20,868 bases of DNA from an uncultured Clostridia bacterium (GTDB lineage Bacteria > Bacillota > Clostridia > Oscillospirales > Acutalibacteraceae), in contig CAUBKG010000039.1 of the NCBI GenBank assembly GCA_958436475.1, positions 1 through 20,868 of the forward strand, in the 5' to 3' direction. A model generated the notes under the pieces. The model was not told the DNA's origin and ran no database searches. It saw nothing but the letters and a program-made list of their open reading frames with translations. Positions 14,601-20,868 of the stretch are shown here, piece by piece (within the stretch, counting starts at the first letter, position 1; each line of letters opens with the position of its first letter). Both the position numbers and the translations under genes were made by a program.

Positions 14601-15650
14601 TTACTCTCCGAAGAAGCCGCTTTGGGGTCGGATATCGATCTTCCAGCCGGTGAGCTTCGCCGCGAGGCGGGCGTTCTGGCCCTTGTTCCCGATGGCGAGG
14701 GAAAGCTGCGTATCCGGTACGGTGACTTTGCAGGATTTTGCCGTTTCGTCTTCGATCTCCACGCTCAAAACGTTGGCAGGAGAAAGGGCTTCGGCGATGA
14801 AGGCCTGCGGCTCATCGCTGTATTTCACGATATCGATCTTTTCGCCGCCGAGCTCCTCTACGATCTTGTTGACACGCGCGCCTCGCTGGCCGATGCAGGC
14901 GCCGACCGCGTCCACATCCGGGTCGCGGCTGTATACCGCGAGCTTGGTGCGGGAACCGGCCTCGCGGGAGACGGCTTTGATTTCCACCGTGCCGTCGTAA
15001 ATTTCGGGTACTTCCATTTCAAACAAGCGCTTCACGAGGCCGGGATGCGTGCGGGAAATCATGGCGCGCGGGCCCTTTTCGCCGTCTTTCACATCCACCA
15101 CGTAAACCTTGATGCGGTCGCCTTCGCGGAGCTCCTCGCCTTCCACCTGCTCGGCCTTCGGGAGAATGACCTCCGAACGGCTGATTTCAAGCGTTGCGTT
15201 GCCGGTGCGCGGATCCACCCGCTGCACGAGGGCGGTAATGAGCTCCTGGGTCTTGCTCTGGAATTCCTGCAGGATCTGGCCGCGCTCCGCTTCGCGGATG
15301 CCCTGGCGGATCACGTGCTTTGCTGTCTGCGCGGCAATGCGGCCGAACTGCTTCGTATCGAGCGGGATTTCCACATATTCGCCGACAGCGGCCTTTTTAT
15401 TGTATTTCCTGGCTTCGTCCAGCGTCATTTCGCAGTCTTCGTCCTCCACCTCGTCCACGACCGTCTTGCGGATGTACACGGAAAAGCTGCGCTCGTCGAG
15501 GTCGATATCGCAGAAGACGACGTCCTTCCCGCCGTAGTCGCGTTTTACCGCCACAACAATAGCATTGCTGATTTTTTCCGCCAGATACTTCGCGGGGATT
15601 CCTTTTTCCTTTTCGAGAAGAAGGATGGCGTCAAAAAACTCGTTATTCAT
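14601..15650 (-). CDS. nusA: Transcription termination/antitermination factor NusA
   Basis: NusA binds RNA polymerase and nascent RNA and affects pausing, termination and antitermination. It is 349 residues, the short Firmicutes form without the C-terminal acidic repeats. The order is: N-terminal polymerase-binding domain (about 1-125), S1 domain (about 130-200; EQVEGEELREGDRIKVYVVDV spans its middle), KH1 (CIGQRGARVNKIVEELGGEK), and KH2 (LAIGNKGQNARLAAKLTGW). The start ATG overlaps the rimP stop (ATGA, 15647-15650) and follows GGAGG with 9 nt spacing, so translation is coupled. It is the second gene of the operon. Confidence 0.98.
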   Translation of the reverse strand: MNNEFFDAILLLEKEKGIPAKYLAEKISNAIVVAVKRDYGGKDVVFCDIDLDERSFSVYIRKTVVDEVEDEDCEMTLDEARKYNKKAAVGEYVEIPLDTKQFGRIAAQTAKHVIRQGIREAERGQILQEFQSKTQELITALVQRVDPRTGNATLEISRSEVILPKAEQVEGEELREGDRIKVYVVDVKDGEKGPRAMISRTHPGLVKRLFEMEVPEIYDGTVEIKAVSREAGSRTKLAVYSRDPDVDAVGACIGQRGARVNKIVEELGGEKIDIVKYSDEPQAFIAEALSPANVLSVEIEDETAKSCKVTVPDTQLSLAIGNKGQNARLAAKLTGWKIDIRPQSGFFGE

Positions 15651-16147
15651 TCGTTAAATCCTCCAAAATCATCGTCGTTTAATTTTACCTTGGAAACCGA
15701 AGCGCGGGGGAAGGAGCGCGGCCCATCCTCCGTTTCGATGGAAATCTCCCCGCTGCCGTATCCGGCGAGCGCGCCCAGGAATTCACGGCTGCCGTCCACC
15801 GGGGCATAGAGCAGAACGCGGACCTCGCGGCCCATCATCTCCTCGAAATGCGCAGGGCAGGTGAGCTCCCGGCCGAGGCCGGGGGAAGAAACCTCGAGGT
15901 AATAGGGCACGGAAATGGGGTCGGCCTCGTCTAAAACGGGGTCGATCGCGCGGGAGAGAGCCTCGCAGTCCTCAATGGTGACGCCGCCGGGCTTATCGAT
16001 AAAAATGCGGAGATACCAGCTGGCGCCCTCCTTTTCAAAGCGGATATCCCACACGCGAAGGGAAAGCTCTTCCGCGAGAGGCAGGGCCAGGGCGCGCACC
16101 ACGGAGACCGTGCTGCCTCCCCGTTTGGAACCTTTTTTTGCAGACAC
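15647..16147 (-). CDS. rimP: Ribosome maturation factor RimP
   Basis: RimP assists late 30S subunit assembly. It is 166 residues with the typical two-domain layout: N-terminal domain containing LRIFIDKPGGVTIEDCEALSR (about 47-67) and YYLEVSSPGLGRELTCPAHFE (about 86-106), then an Sm-like beta domain (REVRVLLYAPVDGSREFLG). The start is GTG (16147-16145) after GGAGTGAT; there is no competing ATG. It is the first gene of the operon, about 70 nt after the predicted transcription start, with a stable leader hairpin in between. Confidence 0.96.
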   Translation of the reverse strand: MSAKKGSKRGGSTVSVVRALALPLAEELSLRVWDIRFEKEGASWYLRIFIDKPGGVTIEDCEALSRAIDPVLDEADPISVPYYLEVSSPGLGRELTCPAHFEEMMGREVRVLLYAPVDGSREFLGALAGYGSGEISIETEDGPRSFPRASVSKVKLNDDDFGGFNE

Positions 16148-16172
16148 TTTTATAAATCACTCCAATATGAAC

Positions 16173-16198
16173 GAAAGAGCGGGTTTCCCCACTCTTTC
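16173..16198 (-). other. rimP leader hairpin
   Basis: On the minus strand, GAAAGAGTGGG pairs with CCCGCTCTTTC (11 bp, one G-U pair) around a GAAA tetraloop. It lies in the 5' leader of the rimP-ribF transcript, without a T tract. A role in transcript stability, processing or autoregulation is possible but not shown. Confidence 0.6.
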
Positions 16199-16225
16199 AC
16201 TACAGCATTCCATCTAACGCTAGTT

Positions 16226-16254
16226 ATTATATCATATTGTATGCTCCAGTGCAA
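16226..16254 (-). promoter_or_regulatory. Promoter of the rimP-nusA-infB-ribF operon
   Basis: On the minus strand, TTGCAC (16254-16249) is separated by exactly 17 nt from a consensus TATAAT (16231-16226). This is the strongest housekeeping-type promoter in the window. The predicted start is near 16219. Confidence 0.85.
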
Positions 16255-16267
16255 GCAAAAATCCATT

Positions 16268-16711
16268 TTATACAGCGATTTCCCCTGGAACCTCCCCGAT
16301 GGGCCGGCAAAAGGAGGAGGCCGACGAGGGAATCCATGGGGGTTCGTCCCGGCTGATGAGCGCGAGGCAGCGGCCCGAAAACAGGCGGACCATGCCGGCG
16401 GCGGGGTAAACAGAAGGGGGGCTCCAACGAGCAGCGGGCCGGCGCGCCACAGCGCCTCCGTTGCTGCTGAAAGCATCTTTTCCGAAAGGGGCTCGCCGTA
16501 AAGCACGCCGTCCGGCTTGACGATGCCGCCGCAGGCGCAGCGGGGCACGCCTTCAGCGCGGAAGATTTCATTCGCACCGCCTAAGCGTATTTCCGATGAT
16601 ACAATCCGTTCACGCTGCGGAAATCGGGGATGCCGCTTTCGGTGGAAACGCCGGCCCCGCCGAAAAAACGATGTGCGAAGACCAATCGACCCGCTCCTGC
16701 AACCGGTTCAT
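16268..16711 (-). pseudogene. Decayed NAD-dependent protein deacylase (Sir2/CobB sirtuin)
   Basis: Fragments of a sirtuin are found in order but in different frames. The ATG (16711), with an AAGGAG site, opens VDWSSHIVF. A likely 1-nt loss in a T6 run (16668-16663) shifts the frame to FGGAGVSTESGIPDFRS and NGLYHRKY (16664-16584), which ends at a stop. After that, about 85 residues expected in a sirtuin (including the catalytic NIDGLH and the ELHG region and the first zinc Cys pair) are missing. A third frame gives GVPRCACGGIVKPDGVLYGEPL and VGAPLL; another shift restores VYPAAGMVRLFSG (from 16411) and PIGEV near the end. At least three shifts plus the deletion mean no active enzyme can be made. 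It begins 25 nt after the TPR gene stop, and it was perhaps once co-transcribed with that gene. Confidence 0.87.
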
Positions 16712-16736
16712 AAACAGCTCCTTTCGCAGGGCAGGC

Positions 16737-17585
16737 TCAGTATTCCCCGGGCGCCGCCCCTCCGGTTTGGCGGCGGTGCGCCAAATGGACTGTGATGAGC
16801 TGGAAGGCGGCGTCGCTTTCCTCATAGCCGAGCTCCGCCGCTCGGTGATACCGGCGCATAGCTTCCGCTTCGTTGCCGAGCGCGGCAAAGCCGAGGGCCG
16901 AGTTCATCACGATGGAGGCGTTTGCTGGAAGGAGTTTTTCAGCTGCGAGGATTTTTTCGAGGGCTTTATCATACAGCCCTGCTTCGTAATAATAATTGCC
17001 AAGCGTGTTATATAAAAGGGGATAGGAGGGGTTATAGGCGATCCCTGTTTCGCACGCCCGGACGCCTTCCTCCGGCCTTCCTGTGCCAAAGCAGACGGCG
17101 GCGAGATTGTTCCATGCTTCAGGCATCGCCGCATCCAGCCTTACAGCCTTTTGAAGATTTTCGATTGCCCGGCCGTATTTCTTTTCTTCTTTCGCACAGC
17201 GGCCGATGAAGAAGTACGCGCGGGCCTTCGCCCTGGGATTCTCCGCCGCGTCTGCCGCCTTTTCCATGTAGTAATATGCGGCGGCATAATTATTTCCATA
17301 CCAATTGCAAAAGCCCTTGTAAAAATGTTTTTTTGCTCTGGGGCTTCCGTCAAAATACGCACCCGCCCACTTTCCGAAATCGAGCTTTATCCGGTCTTTT
17401 CCGGCGGAATCCATTCGCGGCAGAAAGGTGCCTGCGAACATAAGGACAGCGGCGGCAAGCACAGGGAGGGCTTTCACGAGCCCCTTTGGCGAATCCTGCT
17501 CCTGCATCCCCGCCCATGCGAGAAAAAGGCAAAGGAGGAAGATGCAGGCGGCGAATATCCGGATAAAAATAATTTTGAATTTCAT
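16737..17585 (-). CDS. TPR-repeat membrane-anchored protein
   Basis: This 282-residue protein has two N-terminal hydrophobic helices (about residues 5-24 and 36-53) and then tetratricopeptide repeats. Repeat-like units include AKARAYFFIGRCAKEEKKYG, AWNNLAAVCFGTGRPEEGVR, LYNTLGNYYYEAGLYDKAL and MNSALGFAALGNEAEAMRRY. TPR units are protein-protein scaffolds, so the partner is unknown. The ATG at 17585 is chosen: GGGAGGG precedes it, and the open frame further upstream runs through an intergenic repeat and the purF end. The protein is probably membrane-tethered with the TPR part in the cytoplasm. The sirtuin pseudogene follows directly. A function cannot be assigned. Confidence 0.85.
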   Translation of the reverse strand: MKFKIIFIRIFAACIFLLCLFLAWAGMQEQDSPKGLVKALPVLAAAVLMFAGTFLPRMDSAGKDRIKLDFGKWAGAYFDGSPRAKKHFYKGFCNWYGNNYAAAYYYMEKAADAAENPRAKARAYFFIGRCAKEEKKYGRAIENLQKAVRLDAAMPEAWNNLAAVCFGTGRPEEGVRACETGIAYNPSYPLLYNTLGNYYYEAGLYDKALEKILAAEKLLPANASIVMNSALGFAALGNEAEAMRRYHRAAELGYEESDAAFQLITVHLAHRRQTGGAAPGEY

Positions 17586-17621
17586 AGGAGTCCCTCCCGA
17601 ATCACCCTTGCATACTGATGC

Positions 17622-17789
17622 TACCCTCGGTGTAGAAGGGTCAATATGGTTATTCGGGGCAGAAACACTGCAAAGCGGTGTTATCCTCGTTGCCGGGCGC
17701 GAGCCCATCTGCCTCGTCTGCCTGGCTGCCGGGGCGTTTTTGCTCCCGAAAAACTCCGCAGGCATGCTGCCCCTTGTACACCGAGGGTA
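17622..17789. repeat. MITE-like inverted-repeat element
   Basis: TACCCTCGGTGTAGAAGGG (17622-17640) and CCCTTGTACACCGAGGGTA (17771-17789) are inverted copies identical at 18 of 19 positions and bound a 168-bp, non-coding, GC-rich segment. Each end carries TA, which fits a TA target-site duplication as made by IS630/mariner-type transposases. An inner hairpin AACACTGC/GCGGTGTT (17663-17681) is present. No transposase gene is inside. It lies between purF and the TPR gene, in the region expected to hold the TPR promoter. Confidence 0.7.
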
Positions 17790-17827
17790 TGATTGCATGA
17801 TAGCACAACGGGTGGCTTTTCGTCTAA

Positions 17828-19264
17828 TTATCCCTTTATTTTCCGGGAAATCTTGCATTCGAAAATATTCTTGCTGCTGCCTTCCGGCGGCTTTTCCGGG
17901 TAATGCGCGGTAAAGCAGCCGTCGCAGAAATCGCAGTTCGCCCCTTCCGCGATGCGGTGCAGGTTCTGCACGCTCAAATAGCCGAGGCTGTCCACCCCGA
18001 TGATACGGGCGGTCTCCTCCACCGTGTGCCTGCAGGCGATGAGGTTCTCGCGGCTGTCGATATCCGTGCCGTAAAAGCATTCGCTGATGAAGGGCGGGGA
18101 GGAAACGCGCATATGCACCTCTTTGGCCCCCGCTTCCCGCAGCAGGTGGACGATTCGGGCGCTGGTGGTGCCGCGGACGATGGAATCGTCGATCATCACC
18201 ACGCGCTTGCCGCGCACCGTGCTGCCAATTACATTGAGCTTGATTTTGACGGCGTTTTCCCGCTGGCCCTGCGTCGGCTGGATGAAGCTGCGGCCGACAT
18301 ACCGGTTTTTGATGAACCCGATCCCATAGGGGATACCGGAGCGAAGGGAATAGCCGAGAGCGGCGTCCAGCCCCGAGTCGGGCACGCCGATCACCACATC
18401 TGCCTCCACCGGATGTTCCTCTGCGAGGAAGGAGCCCGCGCGCAGCCGGGCCTCGTGCACACCCGCGCCTTCGATGACGCTGTCCGGTCGGGCGAAATAA
18501 ACGTATTCAAACACGCACAGGCAGGGCTTTTCCCGCTTGCAGTGGGTGGTGATGGAGGAAAGCCTGCCGTCCGACACCACGACGATTTCGCCGGGAAGCA
18601 GCTCCCGGAGGAAGCGGGCCCCAACGCTGTCCAGCGCACAGGATTCGGAAGAAAACACATACGCGCCGCTTTCGGTCTGCCCGATGCACAAGGGACGGAA
18701 GCCCACGGGATCGCGCGCGGCGATCATTTTCTGGGGCGACATGATAACGAGCGAATACGCCCCGCGCAGGCGCTCCATCGCCTTTTCTACCGCCTGTTCG
18801 ATGGAAGCGGTCTCGAGGCGGGCGCGGGTGATGGCATAGGCGATGATTTCTGTATCGTTGGTGGAATGGAAGATAGCGCCCTGCATCTCAAACTCGCGGC
18901 GCAGCTCGCCGGAATTGGTGATGTTGCCGTTGTGGGCGAGGGCCATGTTGCCCTTCACGTGCCGGATAACGAGCGGCTGGGCGTTTACGCGGTTCACGTT
19001 TCCGGTGGTGGAATAGCGCACATGGCCGATCGCCATGTTGCCCGTCCCCAGCTGGTGCAGCCTCTCGGGTGAGAAAACCTCGTACACGAGCCCCATATCG
19101 CGGTAATGCTGGAACACGCCGTCGTCGTTCACGGCGATGCCGCAGCTTTCCTGCCCGCGGTGTTGGAGAGCGTACAGCCCGAAATAGACCGATTGGGCCA
19201 CCGGTGCGGTGCACGGCTCGCAGATGCCGAACACACCGCATTCCTCATGGATTGAGTGAAACAT
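17828..19264 (-). CDS. purF: Amidophosphoribosyltransferase
   Basis: PurF catalyses the first committed step of purine synthesis: PRPP + glutamine to phosphoribosylamine. The 478-residue protein has an 8-residue propeptide before the catalytic Cys (MFHSIHEE|CGVFGI, C9), so it is the self-processing B. subtilis-type enzyme. The N-terminal Ntn glutaminase domain shows QHRGQES and the HNGNITN segment. The C-terminal PRTase shows the PRPP loop VVMIDDSIVRGTTS (about 354-367). Cysteines in CVFEYVYF, ACRHTVEE and CDFCDGC match the [4Fe-4S] ligand regions. AAGGAGGT lies 8 nt before the ATG. It stands alone with its own promoter and not in a purine operon; no purine riboswitch is seen. Confidence 0.97.
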   Translation of the reverse strand: MFHSIHEECGVFGICEPCTAPVAQSVYFGLYALQHRGQESCGIAVNDDGVFQHYRDMGLVYEVFSPERLHQLGTGNMAIGHVRYSTTGNVNRVNAQPLVIRHVKGNMALAHNGNITNSGELRREFEMQGAIFHSTNDTEIIAYAITRARLETASIEQAVEKAMERLRGAYSLVIMSPQKMIAARDPVGFRPLCIGQTESGAYVFSSESCALDSVGARFLRELLPGEIVVVSDGRLSSITTHCKREKPCLCVFEYVYFARPDSVIEGAGVHEARLRAGSFLAEEHPVEADVVIGVPDSGLDAALGYSLRSGIPYGIGFIKNRYVGRSFIQPTQGQRENAVKIKLNVIGSTVRGKRVVMIDDSIVRGTTSARIVHLLREAGAKEVHMRVSSPPFISECFYGTDIDSRENLIACRHTVEETARIIGVDSLGYLSVQNLHRIAEGANCDFCDGCFTAHYPEKPPEGSSKNIFECKISRKIKG

Positions 19265-19361
19265 AAAAGATGTACCTCCTTAACGATAAGGCTGAATCGA
19301 AAACCCGCGCATTCGGGCAAAAACCGGCGCGGCGGATGCGTTTGTATGATGACTGCTATTT

Positions 19362-19391
19362 ATTATACTGCGGGAAAACAGGGCCTGTCCA
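19362..19391 (-). promoter_or_regulatory. purF promoter
   Basis: On the minus strand, TGGACA (19391-19386) and a consensus TATAAT (19367-19362) are 18 nt apart. The predicted start near 19355 leaves a leader of about 90 nt. That leader can form a hairpin CGCATCCG/CGAATGCG just before the ribosome binding site region, without a clear T tract. Confidence 0.7.
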
Positions 19392-19561
19392 TTCGCAGAG
19401 GCGTGCAAATTTCACCGAAAAAGAATGAAAATTTTAGAACTGCCCACAGCCCCCGGCGAAGAAGGCCGCCCGTGGGGCGGCTCCCCGAACAGAAAAACGG
19501 CCGCCGCTTTTGCGTGTTTTGTCTGGAGCCGCGCGAAAGCTGCCCCAAATGCCCTGGCTCC

Positions 19562-19603
19562 GAAACAAAAAGCCGCCCTCGGAGCGGCTGCTCTGAGGGC
19601 GGC
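19562..19603 (-). terminator. Terminator of the ABC transporter operon
   Basis: On the minus strand, GCCGCCCTC (19603-19595) pairs perfectly with GAGGGCGGC (19580-19572) and is followed by TTTTTGTTT. It is a strong rho-independent terminator directly after the ATPase stop. Confidence 0.9.
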
Positions 19604-19608
19604 GGAGG

Positions 19609-20406
19609 TTATTCCGAAAGGAGGATGCGGTCGTTATCCAGCTCCTCCCGGCTTTTTTCGCGGAAGAGCTCGAGCAGGCGCGCGGTGGTCATGCCGCGGC
19701 GCTCTTCGCCGCTCAGCTCCAGCACGATGGAGCCGCTGTTCATCATAACCGTGCGGTTGCCGAGGCTGAGGGCAGATTTAATGTTGTGGGTAATCATCAT
19801 GGTGGTGATGCGGCTTTTCGAAACGATTTCCCGGGTGAGCTCCAGAACCCGGTCCGCCGTAGCGGGATCGAGTGCGGCGGTGTGCTCGTCCAGAAGCAGA
19901 AGCTTTGGGGTGTTGAGGGTGGCCATCAGAAGGGTGATCGCCTGGCGCTGGCCGCCCGAAAGCAGGCCCACCTGGGTTTTGAGCCGGTCCTCGAGGCCGA
20001 GCTCCAATTCCGCGAGCTTCTCCCGGAAGAAGGAAACGTCCTTTTTATCGAGCCCGAAGCGGATACCGCGGCGTTTGCCGCGCATGAAGGCGAGGGCGAG
20101 GTTTTCTTCTATGGTCATGGAAGGGGCGGTGCCCTTTAGGGGGTCCTGGAACAGGCGGCCGATATGCCGGGCGCGCTTATATTCCTTCGCATAGGTGATA
20201 TCCTGCCCGTCGAGCAGGATCCGGCCCTCGTCCGGGCAGAAAAAGCCGGAGATGCAGTTCATCAGGGTGGATTTGCCTGCGCCGTTCCCGCCGATGACCG
20301 TGACGAAATCACCCGGGTCGAGGTGGAGGGAAACGTCCCGCAGTGCAGTTTTCTCATCCACGGTGCCTTTGCCAAAGGTTTTGCTGACATGGCAGATTTC
20401 CAGCAC
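19609..20406 (-). CDS. ABC transporter ATP-binding protein (TrpXYZ/ABC_sub_bind-type importer)
   Basis: This 265-residue ATPase subunit drives an importer. It shows the Walker A GGNGAGKST (about 39-47), Q loop FQDPLKGTAPSMTIEENLAL, signature LSGGQRQA, Walker B LLLLDEHTAALD and the switch His in MITHN. The FQDP-x-x-GTA and LSGGQRQAITLLMA patterns are those of ATPases paired with ABC_sub_bind periplasmic/lipoprotein receptors, such as the tryptophan-linked TrpXYZ systems; the substrate cannot be settled here. Start is GTG (20406-20404) after AAGGAGG, 2 nt after the permease stop, so coupling is tight. It is the last gene of its operon. Confidence 0.92.
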   Translation of the reverse strand: MLEICHVSKTFGKGTVDEKTALRDVSLHLDPGDFVTVIGGNGAGKSTLMNCISGFFCPDEGRILLDGQDITYAKEYKRARHIGRLFQDPLKGTAPSMTIEENLALAFMRGKRRGIRFGLDKKDVSFFREKLAELELGLEDRLKTQVGLLSGGQRQAITLLMATLNTPKLLLLDEHTAALDPATADRVLELTREIVSKSRITTMMITHNIKSALSLGNRTVMMNSGSIVLELSGEERRGMTTARLLELFREKSREELDNDRILLSE

Positions 20407-20408
20407 GG

Positions 20409-20868
20409 TTATTCCTCCTTCCCTTCCGCTTTACCGGCCGCCGGCTTTCTGCGCCTGCGCCGGGCAAATTGGAATTTTTCCCTGACCGCCGGATAAGAAA
20501 CCGCCAGGGTGACGATCAGCGCGGAAATAAGCTTCAGATAGAAGGCCGCGAGGTTGGCCTGAAGCACCAGCGCGATGATGATGCGGTAGACGCAGGAGCC
20601 GAGCACCACGGCCACCGCATGGCGGAGAATGCCCCGCTTGCCGAAAATGATTTCGCCGATGATGAGGGAGGCGAGCCCCACGACCACCATGCCCGTTCCC
20701 ATATTGACGTCCACAAACGACTGATACTGGCACAGCACGGCGCCTGAAAGGGCCGCGAGGCCGTTTGCCAGCATCAGGCCGATGGTTTTGGTAAAATTGG
20801 AATTGATGGAGGAAGCGCGCACCATATCCTCGTTATCGCCCGTGGCGCGGATGGAAAGGCCGAGCTTG
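20409..20868 (-). CDS. ABC transporter permease, 5' part outside window
   Basis: Only the C-terminal 152 residues are present; the frame is open to the right edge. They begin LGLSIRATGDNEDMVRASS, the conserved cytoplasmic loop of branched-chain/TrpY-type permeases, and continue with helices such as TIGLMLANGLAALSGAVL, GMVVVGLASLIIGEIIFG and LISALIVTLAVSY, ending in a basic Arg/Lys tail. It partners the adjacent ATPase, 2 nt downstream. The substrate-binding lipoprotein would be expected further upstream, outside the window. Confidence 0.9.
   Translation of the reverse strand, partial: KLGLSIRATGDNEDMVRASSINSNFTKTIGLMLANGLAALSGAVLCQYQSFVDVNMGTGMVVVGLASLIIGEIIFGKRGILRHAVAVVLGSCVYRIIIALVLQANLAAFYLKLISALIVTLAVSYPAVREKFQFARRRRRKPAAGKAEGKEE

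Larger units (their letters stand above)
19265..19608. other. Non-coding stretch between purF and the ABC ATPase gene
   Basis: This 344-bp gap holds the purF promoter (19362-19391) and leader, the ABC operon terminator (19562-19603), and between them a GC-rich segment with a GCCGCCC/GGGCGGC hairpin (19465-19481) and a GGAGCC/GGCTCC pairing near 19525-19562. No credible gene on either strand. Confidence 0.7.

Noticed and set aside
14622..15809. Long plus-strand open frame opposite nusA/rimP
   Set aside because: Antisense shadow of nusA and rimP, both with clear family motifs; no independent evidence for translation.
16268..16711. Sequencing errors as the sole cause of the broken sirtuin
   Set aside because: Single-base losses could be errors, but the absence of about 85 codons of the catalytic core cannot be.
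17586..18080. Extending the TPR protein upstream by 165 codons
   Set aside because: The extension reads through the inverted-repeat element and out-of-frame purF sequence; the ATG at 17585 has a good ribosome binding site and starts a normal membrane anchor.
17903..19072. Long plus-strand open frame opposite purF
   Set aside because: Antisense shadow of purF with no family motif or ribosome binding site.
19265..19355. Purine riboswitch in the purF leader
   Set aside because: No conserved riboswitch core could be recognised; only one simple hairpin is present.
19256..20194. Plus-strand open frame spanning the purF-ABC gap and the ATPase gene
   Set aside because: Low-complexity Arg/Ser-rich product, crosses a strong opposite-strand terminator and the ATPase coding region.

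Overview
The window looks like chromosomal core DNA from a high-GC member of the Clostridia, probably near Oscillospiraceae/Ruminococcaceae. This rests on the Firmicutes order rimP-nusA-ylxR-ylxQ-infB-rbfA-nrnA-truB-ribF, a B. subtilis-type PurF with propeptide and Fe-S cysteines, a SpoVB-like flippase, strong AGGAGG ribosome binding sites, several GTG/TTG starts, and short GC-rich intergenic palindromes. The genus cannot be fixed from sequence alone.

Left part (1-8300). The 3' four fifths of tuf (EF-Tu) enters from the left and ends at a nested terminator. Next is a 178-residue protein of unknown function with its own promoter and terminator. On the minus strand lie a SpoVB/MATE-like flippase and an MntR/DtxR-type metal regulator. 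The regulator is divergent from feoA-feoB, the ferrous iron uptake pair, so this is probably a metal-responsive regulator beside the transporter it may control. feoB converges on a multi-spanning membrane protein that resembles the DUF6688 family. The 297-bp gap between them holds a stem-loop and a GC-rich palindromic repeat.

Middle part (8259-16254). One minus-strand operon runs from a strong promoter (TTGCAC-17-TATAAT) through rimP, nusA, ylxR, ylxQ, infB, rbfA, nrnA, truB and ribF to a clear terminator. It covers ribosome maturation, transcription elongation/termination, translation initiation, nanoRNA/pAp turnover, tRNA pseudouridylation and FMN/FAD synthesis. Most junctions overlap or are very short. 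The exceptions are an 86-bp gap (nusA-ylxR, with a terminator-like stem) and a 156-bp structured gap (rbfA-nrnA).

Right part (16268-20868). Just upstream of the operon is a decayed sirtuin (Sir2/CobB) gene with several frameshifts and a large internal deletion. It follows a two-TM TPR protein. A 168-bp inverted-repeat element with MITE-like features separates that gene from purF, which stands alone with its own promoter. A 344-bp non-coding stretch precedes an ABC transporter ATPase and the 3' part of its permease; both resemble the TrpXYZ-type (ABC_sub_bind-associated) importers.

I found no convincing new multi-gene system. The points most worth a second look are the sirtuin pseudogene, the two intergenic repeat elements, the orphan 178-residue protein, the MntR-like/feo pairing, and a possible sigma-E-like promoter before the flippase. 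No tRNA, rRNA or CRISPR was seen.
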